DNA from: an uncultured Pseudomonas sp.
GTDB lineage: Bacteria; Pseudomonadota; Gammaproteobacteria; Pseudomonadales; Pseudomonadaceae
NCBI RefSeq assembly: GCF_913777995.1
Contig: NZ_CAJYVE010000010.1
Span: 1 to 64,000 of the forward strand
Length of the DNA: 64,000 nucleotides
Reading direction: 5' to 3'
Position 1 is the stretch's first letter; every line of letters starts with the position of its first letter. Of the stretch, positions 37,596 through 45,651 are shown in pieces. The notes beneath the pieces were generated by a model. It saw only the letters and a list, made by a program, of their open reading frames with translations. It ran no database searches and had not been told where the DNA came from. Both the position numbers and the translations under genes were made by a program.

Positions 37596-38594
37596 TTAAC
37601 GCATCTGGGTCAGGTAGTCCGCCGCGCTGCCGGGGATGGTTTCGTTCTGGATGGCGCCGAGGAACCTGATGGCGCGCTCCACTTCTGCGTCGCTCAGGTA
37701 GGGCGTCTTGGGGAACGACTTGCGGTTGTTCTGCCAGGCGGCGGCATAGACTTGATCATTGACCCCCTCGAAGCGTTTGCGCACATCCTTCATCGCCCGC
37801 TCGGGTTCCTCGTTGATGCGCTGGGTGGCGTCATTCAGGGCGGCGAGAAATGCCTTCACCGTCGCGGGGTTCTCTTGCGCCCACTGGCGACGGGCACTCA
37901 GGGCGATCGACGGATAGCCGTCCAGCTCAGGCACCATGCCTTCGGACATGTCCAGCAGGGTGAAGCCCTTCTGTTCGAGCACGGCGCTGTCGGAGGCTGG
38001 CGAAGACAGGGCGAACCCGTCGATCTTGTTCTGCGCGAAAGCGGCCAGCATCGCCGCACCGTTGTTCAGGTACAGCAGGGTGAAGTCCTTCTCGGCGTCG
38101 AGCCTGGCCTGCTGGCCAAGGAAGCGCACCAGGAAATCGGCGCTGCCGCCGGTGCCACTGACCGCCAGGCGCAAGCCCTTGAACGCGGCAAGACGCTGCT
38201 CGACGGTAGAACTCGCATTGAGCCCCAGGCGGTCGGCGAGTTCCTGGTGGATGACCACGTTGCTGGCGTACTGGCCGACCATGCGCCCCAACAGGGTGAT
38301 GTCGGCGCCCTTGACCTTGGCGTTGATCGCGTTCTGGATCGCGCAGGAGCAGAACTCCACCGAGCGACTGGCCAGACCGGACGCGGCCGCGCCACCGCCC
38401 TTGAACTTGACCAGTTCGACATCCAGGCCGTGCTTTTTGAACAACCCGCCATCCAGGGCCACGAACAAGGGCATATGCACGAAGCCCTCGGTGCCCAGGG
38501 CGACCTTCACCTGCTCGGCGGCCTGGGCATACAGGCTGGCGGCGCCCACGGCCACGCTCAGGCCCAGTGCGCAGATCATACGTTTCATCGACAT
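37596..38594 (-). CDS. NitT/TauT-type ABC substrate-binding protein
   Basis: 332 residues with a signal peptide (MSMKRMICALGLSVAVGAAS, cleaved near QAAE) and an NMT1/SsuA-like binding fold: VALGTEGFVHMPLFVALDGGLFKKHGLDVEL at the start, GLRLAVSGTGGSADFLVRF in the middle. It captures a small anion or acid in the periplasm for the permease and ATPase encoded just upstream. Family members bind taurine, sulfonates, nitrate, thiamine precursors or aromatic acids; the ligand here is unknown. Confidence 0.87.
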   Translation of the reverse strand: MSMKRMICALGLSVAVGAASLYAQAAEQVKVALGTEGFVHMPLFVALDGGLFKKHGLDVELVKFKGGGAAASGLASRSVEFCSCAIQNAINAKVKGADITLLGRMVGQYASNVVIHQELADRLGLNASSTVEQRLAAFKGLRLAVSGTGGSADFLVRFLGQQARLDAEKDFTLLYLNNGAAMLAAFAQNKIDGFALSSPASDSAVLEQKGFTLLDMSEGMVPELDGYPSIALSARRQWAQENPATVKAFLAALNDATQRINEEPERAMKDVRKRFEGVNDQVYAAAWQNNRKSFPKTPYLSDAEVERAIRFLGAIQNETIPGSAADYLTQMR

Positions 38595-38723
38595 GACGTT
38601 TACCTCTGTTCTTGTTGTTGTACCGGGTGGGCCTGTGAGGACTCTGAGGGGCGGTTTCAAGCGCCGGATTGCTGCGGCTAAAGCCCCGCCATTCACAGAC
38701 AGCCAAAGCGCACAGCGTCGGAC

Positions 38724-39491
38724 CTAGACCGACAGCTCACGCTCTTCCTGATCCTTCTTCCAGGGCATCAGCGACTCTTCCAGCTTGCGCACGGCGGCCT
38801 GAAGGATCAGCGCCAGGGCAATGATCGCGATCAACGCGGCGAACACGCCGGCGGTGTCCAACTGGCCAGCGGCGTCCTGCAGCAGGTAGCCCAGGCCCCG
38901 GTTGGCAGCCATGATCTCGCCGACGATGGCGCCGATCAGCGCATAGGGCACCGAGAGTTTCAGGCCGGTGAACACCCACTGGATGGCCGATGGCAGCACC
39001 ACCTTGGTGATCAGGTGATGTTCCTTGGCGCCCATCAGGCGCAGGATCTCCAATTGCTCGCGCTCCACGGCACGTACGCCGCTGTAGGTGTTGAGGAACA
39101 CCAGGAAGAACACGATGGTGGCGGTGAGGATGATCTTCATCTCGATGCCGATGCCGAACCACATGATGAACAACGGCGCCAGGGCCACCTTGGGCAGGCT
39201 GTAGATGGACACCAGGATCGGGTCGAGCAGCTTGGCCAGCAGCTCGTTACGGCCAAGGATCAGGCCCACGGTGATGCCCGCGCAGGCCCCGAAGAAGAAG
39301 CCCACCAGGGTTTCCACGACGGTGATCCAGCCGTGCGAGAACAGCCGCCCGCTGGCCACCAGGTCGATGAAGCGGCCCCCGATTTCCAGCGGCGAGCTGA
39401 CGAAGAACGGGTCGATCAGCGGTCCGGAAGCGAACTGCCAGGACAGAAAGATCACCGCGAAGATGGCCATGCGGCCGAGAAAGATTTTCAT
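38724..39491 (-). CDS. NitT/TauT-type ABC permease
   Basis: 255 residues with about six membrane spans and the ABC permease EAA-like loop VREQLEILRLMGAKEHHLI-type sequence followed by VVLPSAIQWVFTGLKLSVPYALIG. The ATG at 39491 was chosen by homology to family starts; the frame continues further upstream. It lies between the ATPase and binding-protein genes. Confidence 0.88.
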   Translation of the reverse strand: MKIFLGRMAIFAVIFLSWQFASGPLIDPFFVSSPLEIGGRFIDLVASGRLFSHGWITVVETLVGFFFGACAGITVGLILGRNELLAKLLDPILVSIYSLPKVALAPLFIMWFGIGIEMKIILTATIVFFLVFLNTYSGVRAVEREQLEILRLMGAKEHHLITKVVLPSAIQWVFTGLKLSVPYALIGAIVGEIMAANRGLGYLLQDAAGQLDTAGVFAALIAIIALALILQAAVRKLEESLMPWKKDQEERELSV

Positions 39492-39517
39492 GTTCGAGAC
39501 TCTCCGTGATGCGCGGT

Positions 39518-40432
39518 TCAGGCGTCGTGGGCCGGGGTGATGAATTCCCAGAGGTCCGCGCACAGCTCGTGGTAACGCGGGTCTTTGCGCAGCTGCAGAA
39601 TGTTGCGCTCATCGCCCAGGGGGATTTCGACGTCGCGCACGATGGTGCCGGGGCGACCGGAAAAGATCAGGCAACGGTCACCCAAGGCCACGGCCTCGTC
39701 CAGGTCGTGGGTGACGAACAGCACGGTCTTGTTCAACTGCCGGCTGAGCTTGAACAACTCGGTCTGCATGCGCATGCGCAATTGCGCGTCCAGGGCCGCG
39801 AAGGGTTCGTCCATCAACAGGGTTTCCGGGTCATAGGCCAGCAGCCGGGCCAGGGCGGCGCGCTTGCGCATGCCACCGGAGAGCTGGCTGGGATAGGACC
39901 TTTCATGGCCATCGAGGCCGACCAGGGTCAGCAGCTCACGAATACGCGCCTGGCGCTGGGCCTTGGGCACGCCCTGAATTTCCAGCGGCACGGCGATGTT
40001 GCCGGCCACTTCGCGCCAGGGCAGCAGGTGATCGCTCTGGGTCATGTAGCCGGTACGGCCATTGATGCCCTGCACCGCCTCGCCGCGATACAGCACTTGC
40101 CCGGTGGTGGGCGCGAACAGCCCAGCGACCATATTCAGCAAGGTCGACTTGCCGCAACCGGACGGGCCGATGATGGTCACCACCTGGCCCTGGCGGATAT
40201 CGACGTTGATGTTGTGCGAGGCCTGCTTGGCGACGCCCTTGACAGTGAATGACTTGGACACGTCGTGGAAGGAAATGACCGTAGGCTGCGTGGCCTTGGC
40301 CCTTGAAGGTTCGGCACCCGAAGCAAGCGAGGCGGTGCTACGCACAGGTGGCACGCCACTCGAGACATCCGTGCCTGCAGAAGAGGGAGTCGAGAGAAGC
40401 TGCCGCGCAGCGGCGGATACTGGAGTGTTCAT
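39518..40432 (-). CDS. NitT/TauT-type ABC ATPase
   Basis: 304 residues. Walker A GPSGCGKSTLLN, signature LSGGMRKRAALARLL, Walker B TLLMDEPFAALD and the switch histidine in VTHDLDEAV are intact. An unusual ~50-residue Ser/Ala/Thr-rich N-terminal extension precedes the ABC domain; a start further downstream would remove it, but no better ribosome site is seen. First gene of the importer operon. Confidence 0.9.
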   Translation of the reverse strand: MNTPVSAAARQLLSTPSSAGTDVSSGVPPVRSTASLASGAEPSRAKATQPTVISFHDVSKSFTVKGVAKQASHNINVDIRQGQVVTIIGPSGCGKSTLLNMVAGLFAPTTGQVLYRGEAVQGINGRTGYMTQSDHLLPWREVAGNIAVPLEIQGVPKAQRQARIRELLTLVGLDGHERSYPSQLSGGMRKRAALARLLAYDPETLLMDEPFAALDAQLRMRMQTELFKLSRQLNKTVLFVTHDLDEAVALGDRCLIFSGRPGTIVRDVEIPLGDERNILQLRKDPRYHELCADLWEFITPAHDA

Positions 40433-40501
40433 AGCGACCTGCTTATTTTTATGAGTCGGAAATGAAGCTTCTTTGATTATGCAAAGCGAAAATCGAGGGT
40501 C

Positions 40502-40536
40502 AAAGCGGCTGTTCCATCTGTTGGAACAGCCGCTTT
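40502..40536. terminator. Strong intrinsic terminator
   Basis: AAAGCGGCTGTTCCA and TGGAACAGCCGCTTT form a perfect 15-bp stem with a 5-nt loop, followed on the plus strand by more Ts (and flanked by As on the other side). It sits 3 bp after the acyl-CoA synthetase stop and should end that transcript before the ABC operon. Confidence 0.85.
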
Positions 40537-40538
40537 TT

Positions 40539-42629
40539 TCAGGCCAGGACCGTCAAGCCATCGAGGGCGATCACCCCGTTGCCGACCGGGCGTACCAGCA
40601 GCGGGTTGATCTCCGCTTCAAGCAAACGCTCACCCAGGCGCATGGCCATGTCCGAGAACGCCACGATGCACCGCGCGGCAGCCTCGACATCGGCCTTCGG
40701 CAGGCCACGGAAGCCATCCAGCAGCGGGAAGGTCTTCAGTTCGCCGAGCATCTGCCGGGCCTGCGCCAGGCTGACCGGCAGCAAGCGCAGGGTGGTGTCC
40801 TGGAACAGCTCGGCAGTCACTCCACCGGTGCCCAGCAACAGCGCCGGGCCCAACTGCGGGTCGCGATGGAAACCGAGGATCAGTTCATGGCCGCCGCAGG
40901 CCATTTCCTGCACGAGAAAGGTTTCCGGCGTGAAGCCGACATGCCCTGCCACCTCGTCGCGCATCTGCTCCAGGCGCACGGCGATGTGCTCTGGCGTCAG
41001 GTGCAAGGCGACGCCGCCGACCTCGCTCTTGTGCGCGATGCGTTCGGACAGCACCTTCAGCGCGACCCGCCCGCCCAGCTCGCTGGCGGCCTGCCTGGCC
41101 TGTTCGCCGGTACTGACGATGCGCTCGCGGGTCACCGGAATACCGAAACCGGCGTACAGCCGCTTGCTGCGCGCCTCGTCCAAGGCTCCATCCGGCAATT
41201 CCAGTTGCAGATCCAGCGCCTGTTTCAGAGGCGCCGCAGCGTCGGTCGTGGCTTCGCCAGGGGTGGGCTCATCGCTCGGCATCAGCGCCTTGAGCGCGCT
41301 GGCACAACTTTCCGGGGCAGTGAACGCCACTCCGCCACAGCTGTTGATACGCAGCGCGGCGACCGGCGCGTGGGGGCTGATGTACGCCAGCACCGGCTTG
41401 TCGGTGCCAGGCAGGCTGTCGCGTATCGCATCGGCCATCAGGTGCGGCTGGGCCACCCCGGACGAGCCGACCACACTGACCACCGCGTCGAAGTCCGGGC
41501 TGTCCAGCAGAATGCGGATAGCACTGCGCATCAGCTCCGGCTGCAGGCCGGCCAGCGTCAGGTCGATAGGATTACGGTCCAGTACCGCCTGTTCGCCGAT
41601 GTCCAGGGCCCGCAGGCGCGCCGCCGTTCGCTCGCCAGGGGGCGGGGTCTCGAAACCGTTGACGCCGAGGCTGTCGGCGATCAGCGTGCCAGCTCCGCCG
41701 GTCGAGGTCAGGATCGCCACGCGCTGGCCGTGCATGACCCGGCCGCTGGCCAGGGCAAAAGGGATGTCCAACAGGTCGGCAAAGGTCTCGGCGCGAATCA
41801 CCCCCAGTTGGCGGAAGTAGGCCGAATACAGTGCGTCGGAGCCGGCCAGCGCACCGGTATGGGAATTGGCGGCATGCGCGCCGGCCTCGGAGCGCCCGAC
41901 CTTGAACACCACCACCGGCTTGCCTGCCGCCCGTGCCTTGCGCGCGGCCCGGGTGAATTTTTCGCTGTCGCGCAGCCCTTCTATATACAGGGCGATGACC
42001 GAGGTTGCCGGGTCGTCGGCCAGGTAATCGACGAAATCAGCAACGTCCAGGTCCACTTCGTTACTGGTGGAAATCAGCTTGGAAAAACCGATGCCGGCCG
42101 CGACGCCACGCGACAACAGCGCGCCAAGAATGCCACCGCTCTGCGACACCACCGCGATGCGCCCGGCCAGCAACTGATCCATGTCCAGCGCACCACTGGC
42201 CGACAGCGTGATGCGCTCGGTGAGGTTGACCAGCCCGATGGTGTTGGGGCCGAGGATGCGCATGCTGCCCTGCGCGGCTTTCAGTTGTTCCTGGCGCAGC
42301 GCGCCGCTGGCACCGGTTTCACCATAACCACCGGCCAGTACGATGGCCGCCGCACAACCGCGCTCGGCCAGTTCGGCGACCGCCTGGTTGGCGCGTTCTG
42401 GGCCGAGCAGGATGATGGCTACATCGGGGACTTCCGGCAGTGCAGCAATCGAGGGGTAGCAGGTCAGCCCATCGATTTCTTCGTAACGCGGATTGACCGG
42501 GTAAAGGCGCCCGGCAAACCCGTGCTTGCGCAAGAAAGCAATGGGCCGGCCAGCGGTCTTGCGAGCGTCGCCGGAAGCGCCGATCACGGCAACGCTGGTA
42601 GGGCTGAGAAGACGTGCGATGGCATTCAT
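40539..42629 (-). CDS. ADP-forming acyl-CoA synthetase (alpha-beta fusion)
   Basis: 696 residues of the NDP-forming acetate-CoA ligase family. In order: CoA-binding domain (VAVIGASGDARKTAGRP), two succinyl-CoA ligase-like domains with the phosphohistidine in SHTGALAGSD, and a C-terminal ATP-grasp domain (GIPVTRERIVSTGEQA, RVALKVLSERIAHKSEVGGV). It activates a carboxylic acid to its CoA ester at the cost of ATP to ADP. Three bp separate it from the upstream crotonase gene. Substrate unknown; family members act on acetate, aryl acids such as ferulate, or short acids. Confidence 0.88.
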   Translation of the reverse strand: MNAIARLLSPTSVAVIGASGDARKTAGRPIAFLRKHGFAGRLYPVNPRYEEIDGLTCYPSIAALPEVPDVAIILLGPERANQAVAELAERGCAAAIVLAGGYGETGASGALRQEQLKAAQGSMRILGPNTIGLVNLTERITLSASGALDMDQLLAGRIAVVSQSGGILGALLSRGVAAGIGFSKLISTSNEVDLDVADFVDYLADDPATSVIALYIEGLRDSEKFTRAARKARAAGKPVVVFKVGRSEAGAHAANSHTGALAGSDALYSAYFRQLGVIRAETFADLLDIPFALASGRVMHGQRVAILTSTGGAGTLIADSLGVNGFETPPPGERTAARLRALDIGEQAVLDRNPIDLTLAGLQPELMRSAIRILLDSPDFDAVVSVVGSSGVAQPHLMADAIRDSLPGTDKPVLAYISPHAPVAALRINSCGGVAFTAPESCASALKALMPSDEPTPGEATTDAAAPLKQALDLQLELPDGALDEARSKRLYAGFGIPVTRERIVSTGEQARQAASELGGRVALKVLSERIAHKSEVGGVALHLTPEHIAVRLEQMRDEVAGHVGFTPETFLVQEMACGGHELILGFHRDPQLGPALLLGTGGVTAELFQDTTLRLLPVSLAQARQMLGELKTFPLLDGFRGLPKADVEAAARCIVAFSDMAMRLGERLLEAEINPLLVRPVGNGVIALDGLTVLA

Positions 42630-42632
42630 GGC

Positions 42633-43439
42633 TCAGCTCCGTTCGGCCTTGCGGGCCAGGAAGGCGGCGACCGACTCCTGATGTTCGCTGGAGGTGTAGC
42701 AGATACCCTGCGCCTGGCTGCCCATGGCGAAGATCTGGCTTTGGGTGAGTTCGAAGCTGTTATTGATGATCGATTTGCTCAGCGCCAGCGCGGTGGCCGA
42801 GCCGCCGGACAGCTGCAAGGCCCAGTCCTGCGCGGCGGGTAACAGGCTGTCATGAGCCACGATCCGGTCGATCATGCCAATCTGCAAGGCTTCGGCCGGC
42901 GTGACGCTGCGGCCACTGAAGATCAGCTCCTTGGCCTTGCTCAAGCCGACGCGCCGCGGCAGGAAATATAACCCTCCGCCGTCCGGGATCAGGCCACGGG
43001 CGATGTAGCTCATGGCCAGCGAGGCCTGCTCGGAGGCGATGATGAAATCGCAGCTCAAGGCCATGTCGCAGCCCAGCCCGGTCGCCGCGCCGTTGACGGC
43101 GGCAATGGTTGGCTTGGGCAGGTTATGCAACAGGGAAACCGCCTGGTGCACCCGCTGTTGGCGCTTCCAGCCGTTAAAGGCCACGGAGCCGGCGGGCGCG
43201 CTCATCCGTGCCTGCATGCCCTTGATGTCGCCGCCAGCGCAGAAACCCTTGCCGCTACCGGTGACGATCAGCGCCTTGATGCTGGCATCGGCGGCGACGC
43301 GTTCGAGGTGTTCGATCAACAGGCTGCGCATGTCATCGCTGATGGCATTGCGCGCTTCGGGACGATTCAGGGTCAGGGTGGCGATGCCCTGATTGACGCT
43401 CAGGTCGATGGGGGCCACCAATTGCTCGGAACGGGTCAT
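42633..43439 (-). CDS. PaaG-like crotonase (enoyl-CoA hydratase/isomerase)
   Basis: 268 residues. The oxyanion-hole segments are present (GKGFCAGGDIKG, NGAATGLGCDMALSCD). The two glutamates of classic hydratases are replaced by Asp (GLGCDMAL) and Tyr (SYIARGLIPDGG), while the aspartate in IPDGGG found in PaaG-type isomerases is present. It is thus more likely a double-bond isomerase or a specialised hydratase. First gene of the operon with the CoA ligase, divergent from the IclR gene. Confidence 0.85.
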   Translation of the reverse strand: MTRSEQLVAPIDLSVNQGIATLTLNRPEARNAISDDMRSLLIEHLERVAADASIKALIVTGSGKGFCAGGDIKGMQARMSAPAGSVAFNGWKRQQRVHQAVSLLHNLPKPTIAAVNGAATGLGCDMALSCDFIIASEQASLAMSYIARGLIPDGGGLYFLPRRVGLSKAKELIFSGRSVTPAEALQIGMIDRIVAHDSLLPAAQDWALQLSGGSATALALSKSIINNSFELTQSQIFAMGSQAQGICYTSSEHQESVAAFLARKAERS

Positions 43440-43521
43440 GCGCTGCCTCTCTTATTATTGGGTTGATGAAGCGCCCGGCGATGCGCCAAGCTTGAAATCA
43501 GTCTTAGCGAGAGAGGTGTCG

Positions 43522-44358
43522 ATGACAACGCGAGCATTCCACCTGCTGGAACGCAGTGATGAAGGTGAGGCGTGCGCGTCCCTGCCCGGCCAAGGCAAGG
43601 CACCGCCGAACCGTTCTCTGGAGCGTGGCCTGGACCTGCTGCGCGCCTTCCGTCCCGGCACCGCACAACTCACCAATGGCGACCTGAGCGAACTGACCGG
43701 ACTGTCCAAATCCACCGTCAGTAGGCTGACACAGACCCTGGTACGCTCGGGTTTTCTCGATTACGACCCGGTTGCTGGCGGCTACCGCCTGGCCCCCACG
43801 CTGCTGGGCCTGGCGCATTCGATGTACCACAGCAGCCCTCTGTTGCAGGTCGCCATACCGTTGATGGCGCAGGTGGCCCGCGAACACCAGGTGAACGTGA
43901 GCCTCGCCGCCGCCGACGGCGATGAGATGATCTACCTGGAGTCGATCCGCTTCAGCCGCCGCAAATCGCCACGCAACGTGCTGGCTGGCCAGCGCATTCC
44001 AATGGACATCACCTCGCTGGGCAGGGCCTATCTGTCGACCCTAGCCCCGGCACAGCGTCAACCACTGCTGGCGCTTTTCAGGTCGCGGCGCTGCCAGACG
44101 CGGGCCGATCAGTTGATCCTGGAAATCGAGGAGGCCATCGCACAGGTGCACAACAGCGGTTATTGCGTGGCCGCCTGGCAGCCGGAGGTACTGGCCATCG
44201 CCACCCCGCTCGGCAACCCGGCGTACGCCAGCCATGCCCTGAACATCAGCCTGGCGACGGGGGAAGCTTCGCAAGTCATCGTAGAGCGCTACGGGCCGGT
44301 GCTGCTGGAGCTGGCTGAGGCAATACGGCTTGATCTGGCAACGGCAGGTGCCGAATAG
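43522..44358 (+). CDS. IclR-family regulator
   Basis: 278 residues; start at the ATG at 43522 after GAGAGG. The N-terminal winged helix (LTNGDLSELTGLSKSTVSRLTQTL) is followed by the IclR effector domain (GDEMIYLESI, MDITSLGRAYLSTL, VLAIATPLGNP). An ~30-residue extension precedes the helix-turn-helix. Divergent from the crotonase-CoA ligase operon across 82 bp, so it is its probable regulator, sensing an acid substrate or CoA ester. Confidence 0.88.
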   Translation: MTTRAFHLLERSDEGEACASLPGQGKAPPNRSLERGLDLLRAFRPGTAQLTNGDLSELTGLSKSTVSRLTQTLVRSGFLDYDPVAGGYRLAPTLLGLAHSMYHSSPLLQVAIPLMAQVAREHQVNVSLAAADGDEMIYLESIRFSRRKSPRNVLAGQRIPMDITSLGRAYLSTLAPAQRQPLLALFRSRRCQTRADQLILEIEEAIAQVHNSGYCVAAWQPEVLAIATPLGNPAYASHALNISLATGEASQVIVERYGPVLLELAEAIRLDLATAGAE

Positions 44359-44424
44359 ACCGGCAGTCGTGATCGGCCAGGTCACGGCGCGCTCAAAGCA
44401 TCGAAGTCCCAGACCGGCGAGGTT

Positions 44425-45150
44425 TCAGCGGTTGTCGGCCTTTTCAGCCGCCTGGCTCGTCGTGCCCTCGAAGGTCGAGGCCAGCGGCACGAACACGCCG
44501 GGCTCACTCTCTGCGTAGCCAAACATGCCAAAGAAACGATCCAGTTCGCGGCGCTTGGGAGCCTTGCCGGTGAAGATTCTCGTGTAGTGCGGAATACGCC
44601 GAAAACGCTCGATCAACCCCTCAGAGGTGTTCATCGAGATATAGCCAATCTGCGTCAGGTACAGGGTGCGTGCCCGTGCATCCGCAGCATGGGTGTCGAA
44701 GCAGAAACGCTTGAACATGCTGGACAGCGCCGCAATGCGCACTTCATCGGCCGCGGCGATTTCCTGCGCCACATCCGCCGATTGCAGCGCCCAGCTGCGG
44801 ACGGCGAATTCGAACTGCGAGTCAAACAGGTCGTTGTTCAACCAGCAGAGAAAGACATTGAGGATGGCTTCGGAAATGCTTTCCGCGTAGCTTTCGCACT
44901 GTTTGACCAGGCTGCCGGTGTTCTTCTCGCGCCAGCGCTCCAGCAGCGCGGCCAACAACTGCTCGCGGTCTTCGAAGAACCAGTAGAAGCTGGTCCGCGA
45001 CAGCTTCAGTCGTTTGGCCAACGGCATGACCTTGACCGCATCGATGCCGGACTCCTTCAGGGTTTCATAGGCAGCTTCCAGCCAACCTTCTGCCGAACCC
45101 CGCCAGCCGCTTTCAGAGTCCTTGTTACGTGTTTTGCTTACCTGCGCCAT
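44425..45150 (-). CDS. TetR-family regulator of the lyase locus
   Basis: 241 residues. The N-terminal TetR helix-turn-helix is VMPLAKRLKLSRTSFYWFFEDREQLL; the C-terminal ligand domain ends in a Ser/Thr-rich tail. It is divergent from the FMN oxidoreductase-DddP-transporter operon. TGTACA sites occur both at its own promoter (45185-45212) and over the divergent promoter (45599-45604), so it likely represses both. The inducer is expected to be the substrate or product of the neighbouring pathway. Confidence 0.85.
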   Translation of the reverse strand: MAQVSKTRNKDSESGWRGSAEGWLEAAYETLKESGIDAVKVMPLAKRLKLSRTSFYWFFEDREQLLAALLERWREKNTGSLVKQCESYAESISEAILNVFLCWLNNDLFDSQFEFAVRSWALQSADVAQEIAAADEVRIAALSSMFKRFCFDTHAADARARTLYLTQIGYISMNTSEGLIERFRRIPHYTRIFTGKAPKRRELDRFFGMFGYAESEPGVFVPLASTFEGTTSQAAEKADNR

Positions 45151-45184
45151 AGCGGCTCAACTCGAATCAACATGACGCGCCAAA

Positions 45185-45212
45185 TGTACAGTCACGGTTT
45201 TTTTATGTACAT
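45185..45212. promoter_or_regulatory. Two TGTACA sites at the tetR promoter
   Basis: TGTACA at 45185-45190 and the 8-bp palindrome ATGTACAT at 45205-45212 are separated by an A/T-rich spacer upstream of the TetR gene. A third TGTACA overlaps the divergent promoter. Shared short palindromes on both sides suggest autoregulation. Confidence 0.5.
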
Positions 45213-45588
45213 AGGTGTTAGATAAACTGCCCGCCCCCGGGCAAGGCATAGGGTGATACGCCGCAGAGCGCCACATTATTGAGCGCTGCCCTAGATCGTC
45301 CCCGGTAACGGCGGCTGGCGTCAGGAGGGCTGCGGCTTCCCGATAACGCCCTGTCGCCTCGCTTGCGCCCGCCTTCGTTTCCGCGATCGCCCACGTTTCG
45401 CTCGCCTAATCCGACTCGCAAAGCCTCCACGAACGGGATTCAGCACATCCAGCCAACGGCTGGGTGGGCCGGCCTGCTCGCGACTGCGCATGGGTCCGAT
45501 TGCCGTTCCAGCACGCACACTTGTGGGGCACGACCTGGGCTCGCGGCAGCACCCCGCCGGAGCAAAATGTTCATATGCATCTCTTTAG

Positions 45589-45616
45589 TTGACACATGTG
45601 TACAGATGCTTCTAAT
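45589..45616 (+). promoter_or_regulatory. Sigma-70 promoter of the lyase operon with operator
   Basis: TTGACA (45589-45594, perfect) and TCTAAT (45611-45616, five of six) are spaced by 16 bp, giving a strong promoter 36 bp before the ATG. The palindrome ACACATGTGT (45592-45601) and TGTACA (45599-45604) lie within the spacer and -35, well placed for TetR repression. The 45213-45588 part of this gap holds no supportable gene. Confidence 0.75.
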
Positions 45617-45651
45617 TTATCTCCACCTGATGAGCGCTGGTGGAGCCGGTC

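Noticed and set aside
40473-42842. A 789-codon open frame antisense to the acyl-CoA synthetase
   Set aside because: The sense strand encodes a complete enzyme with all motifs; the antisense product has no recognisable domain.
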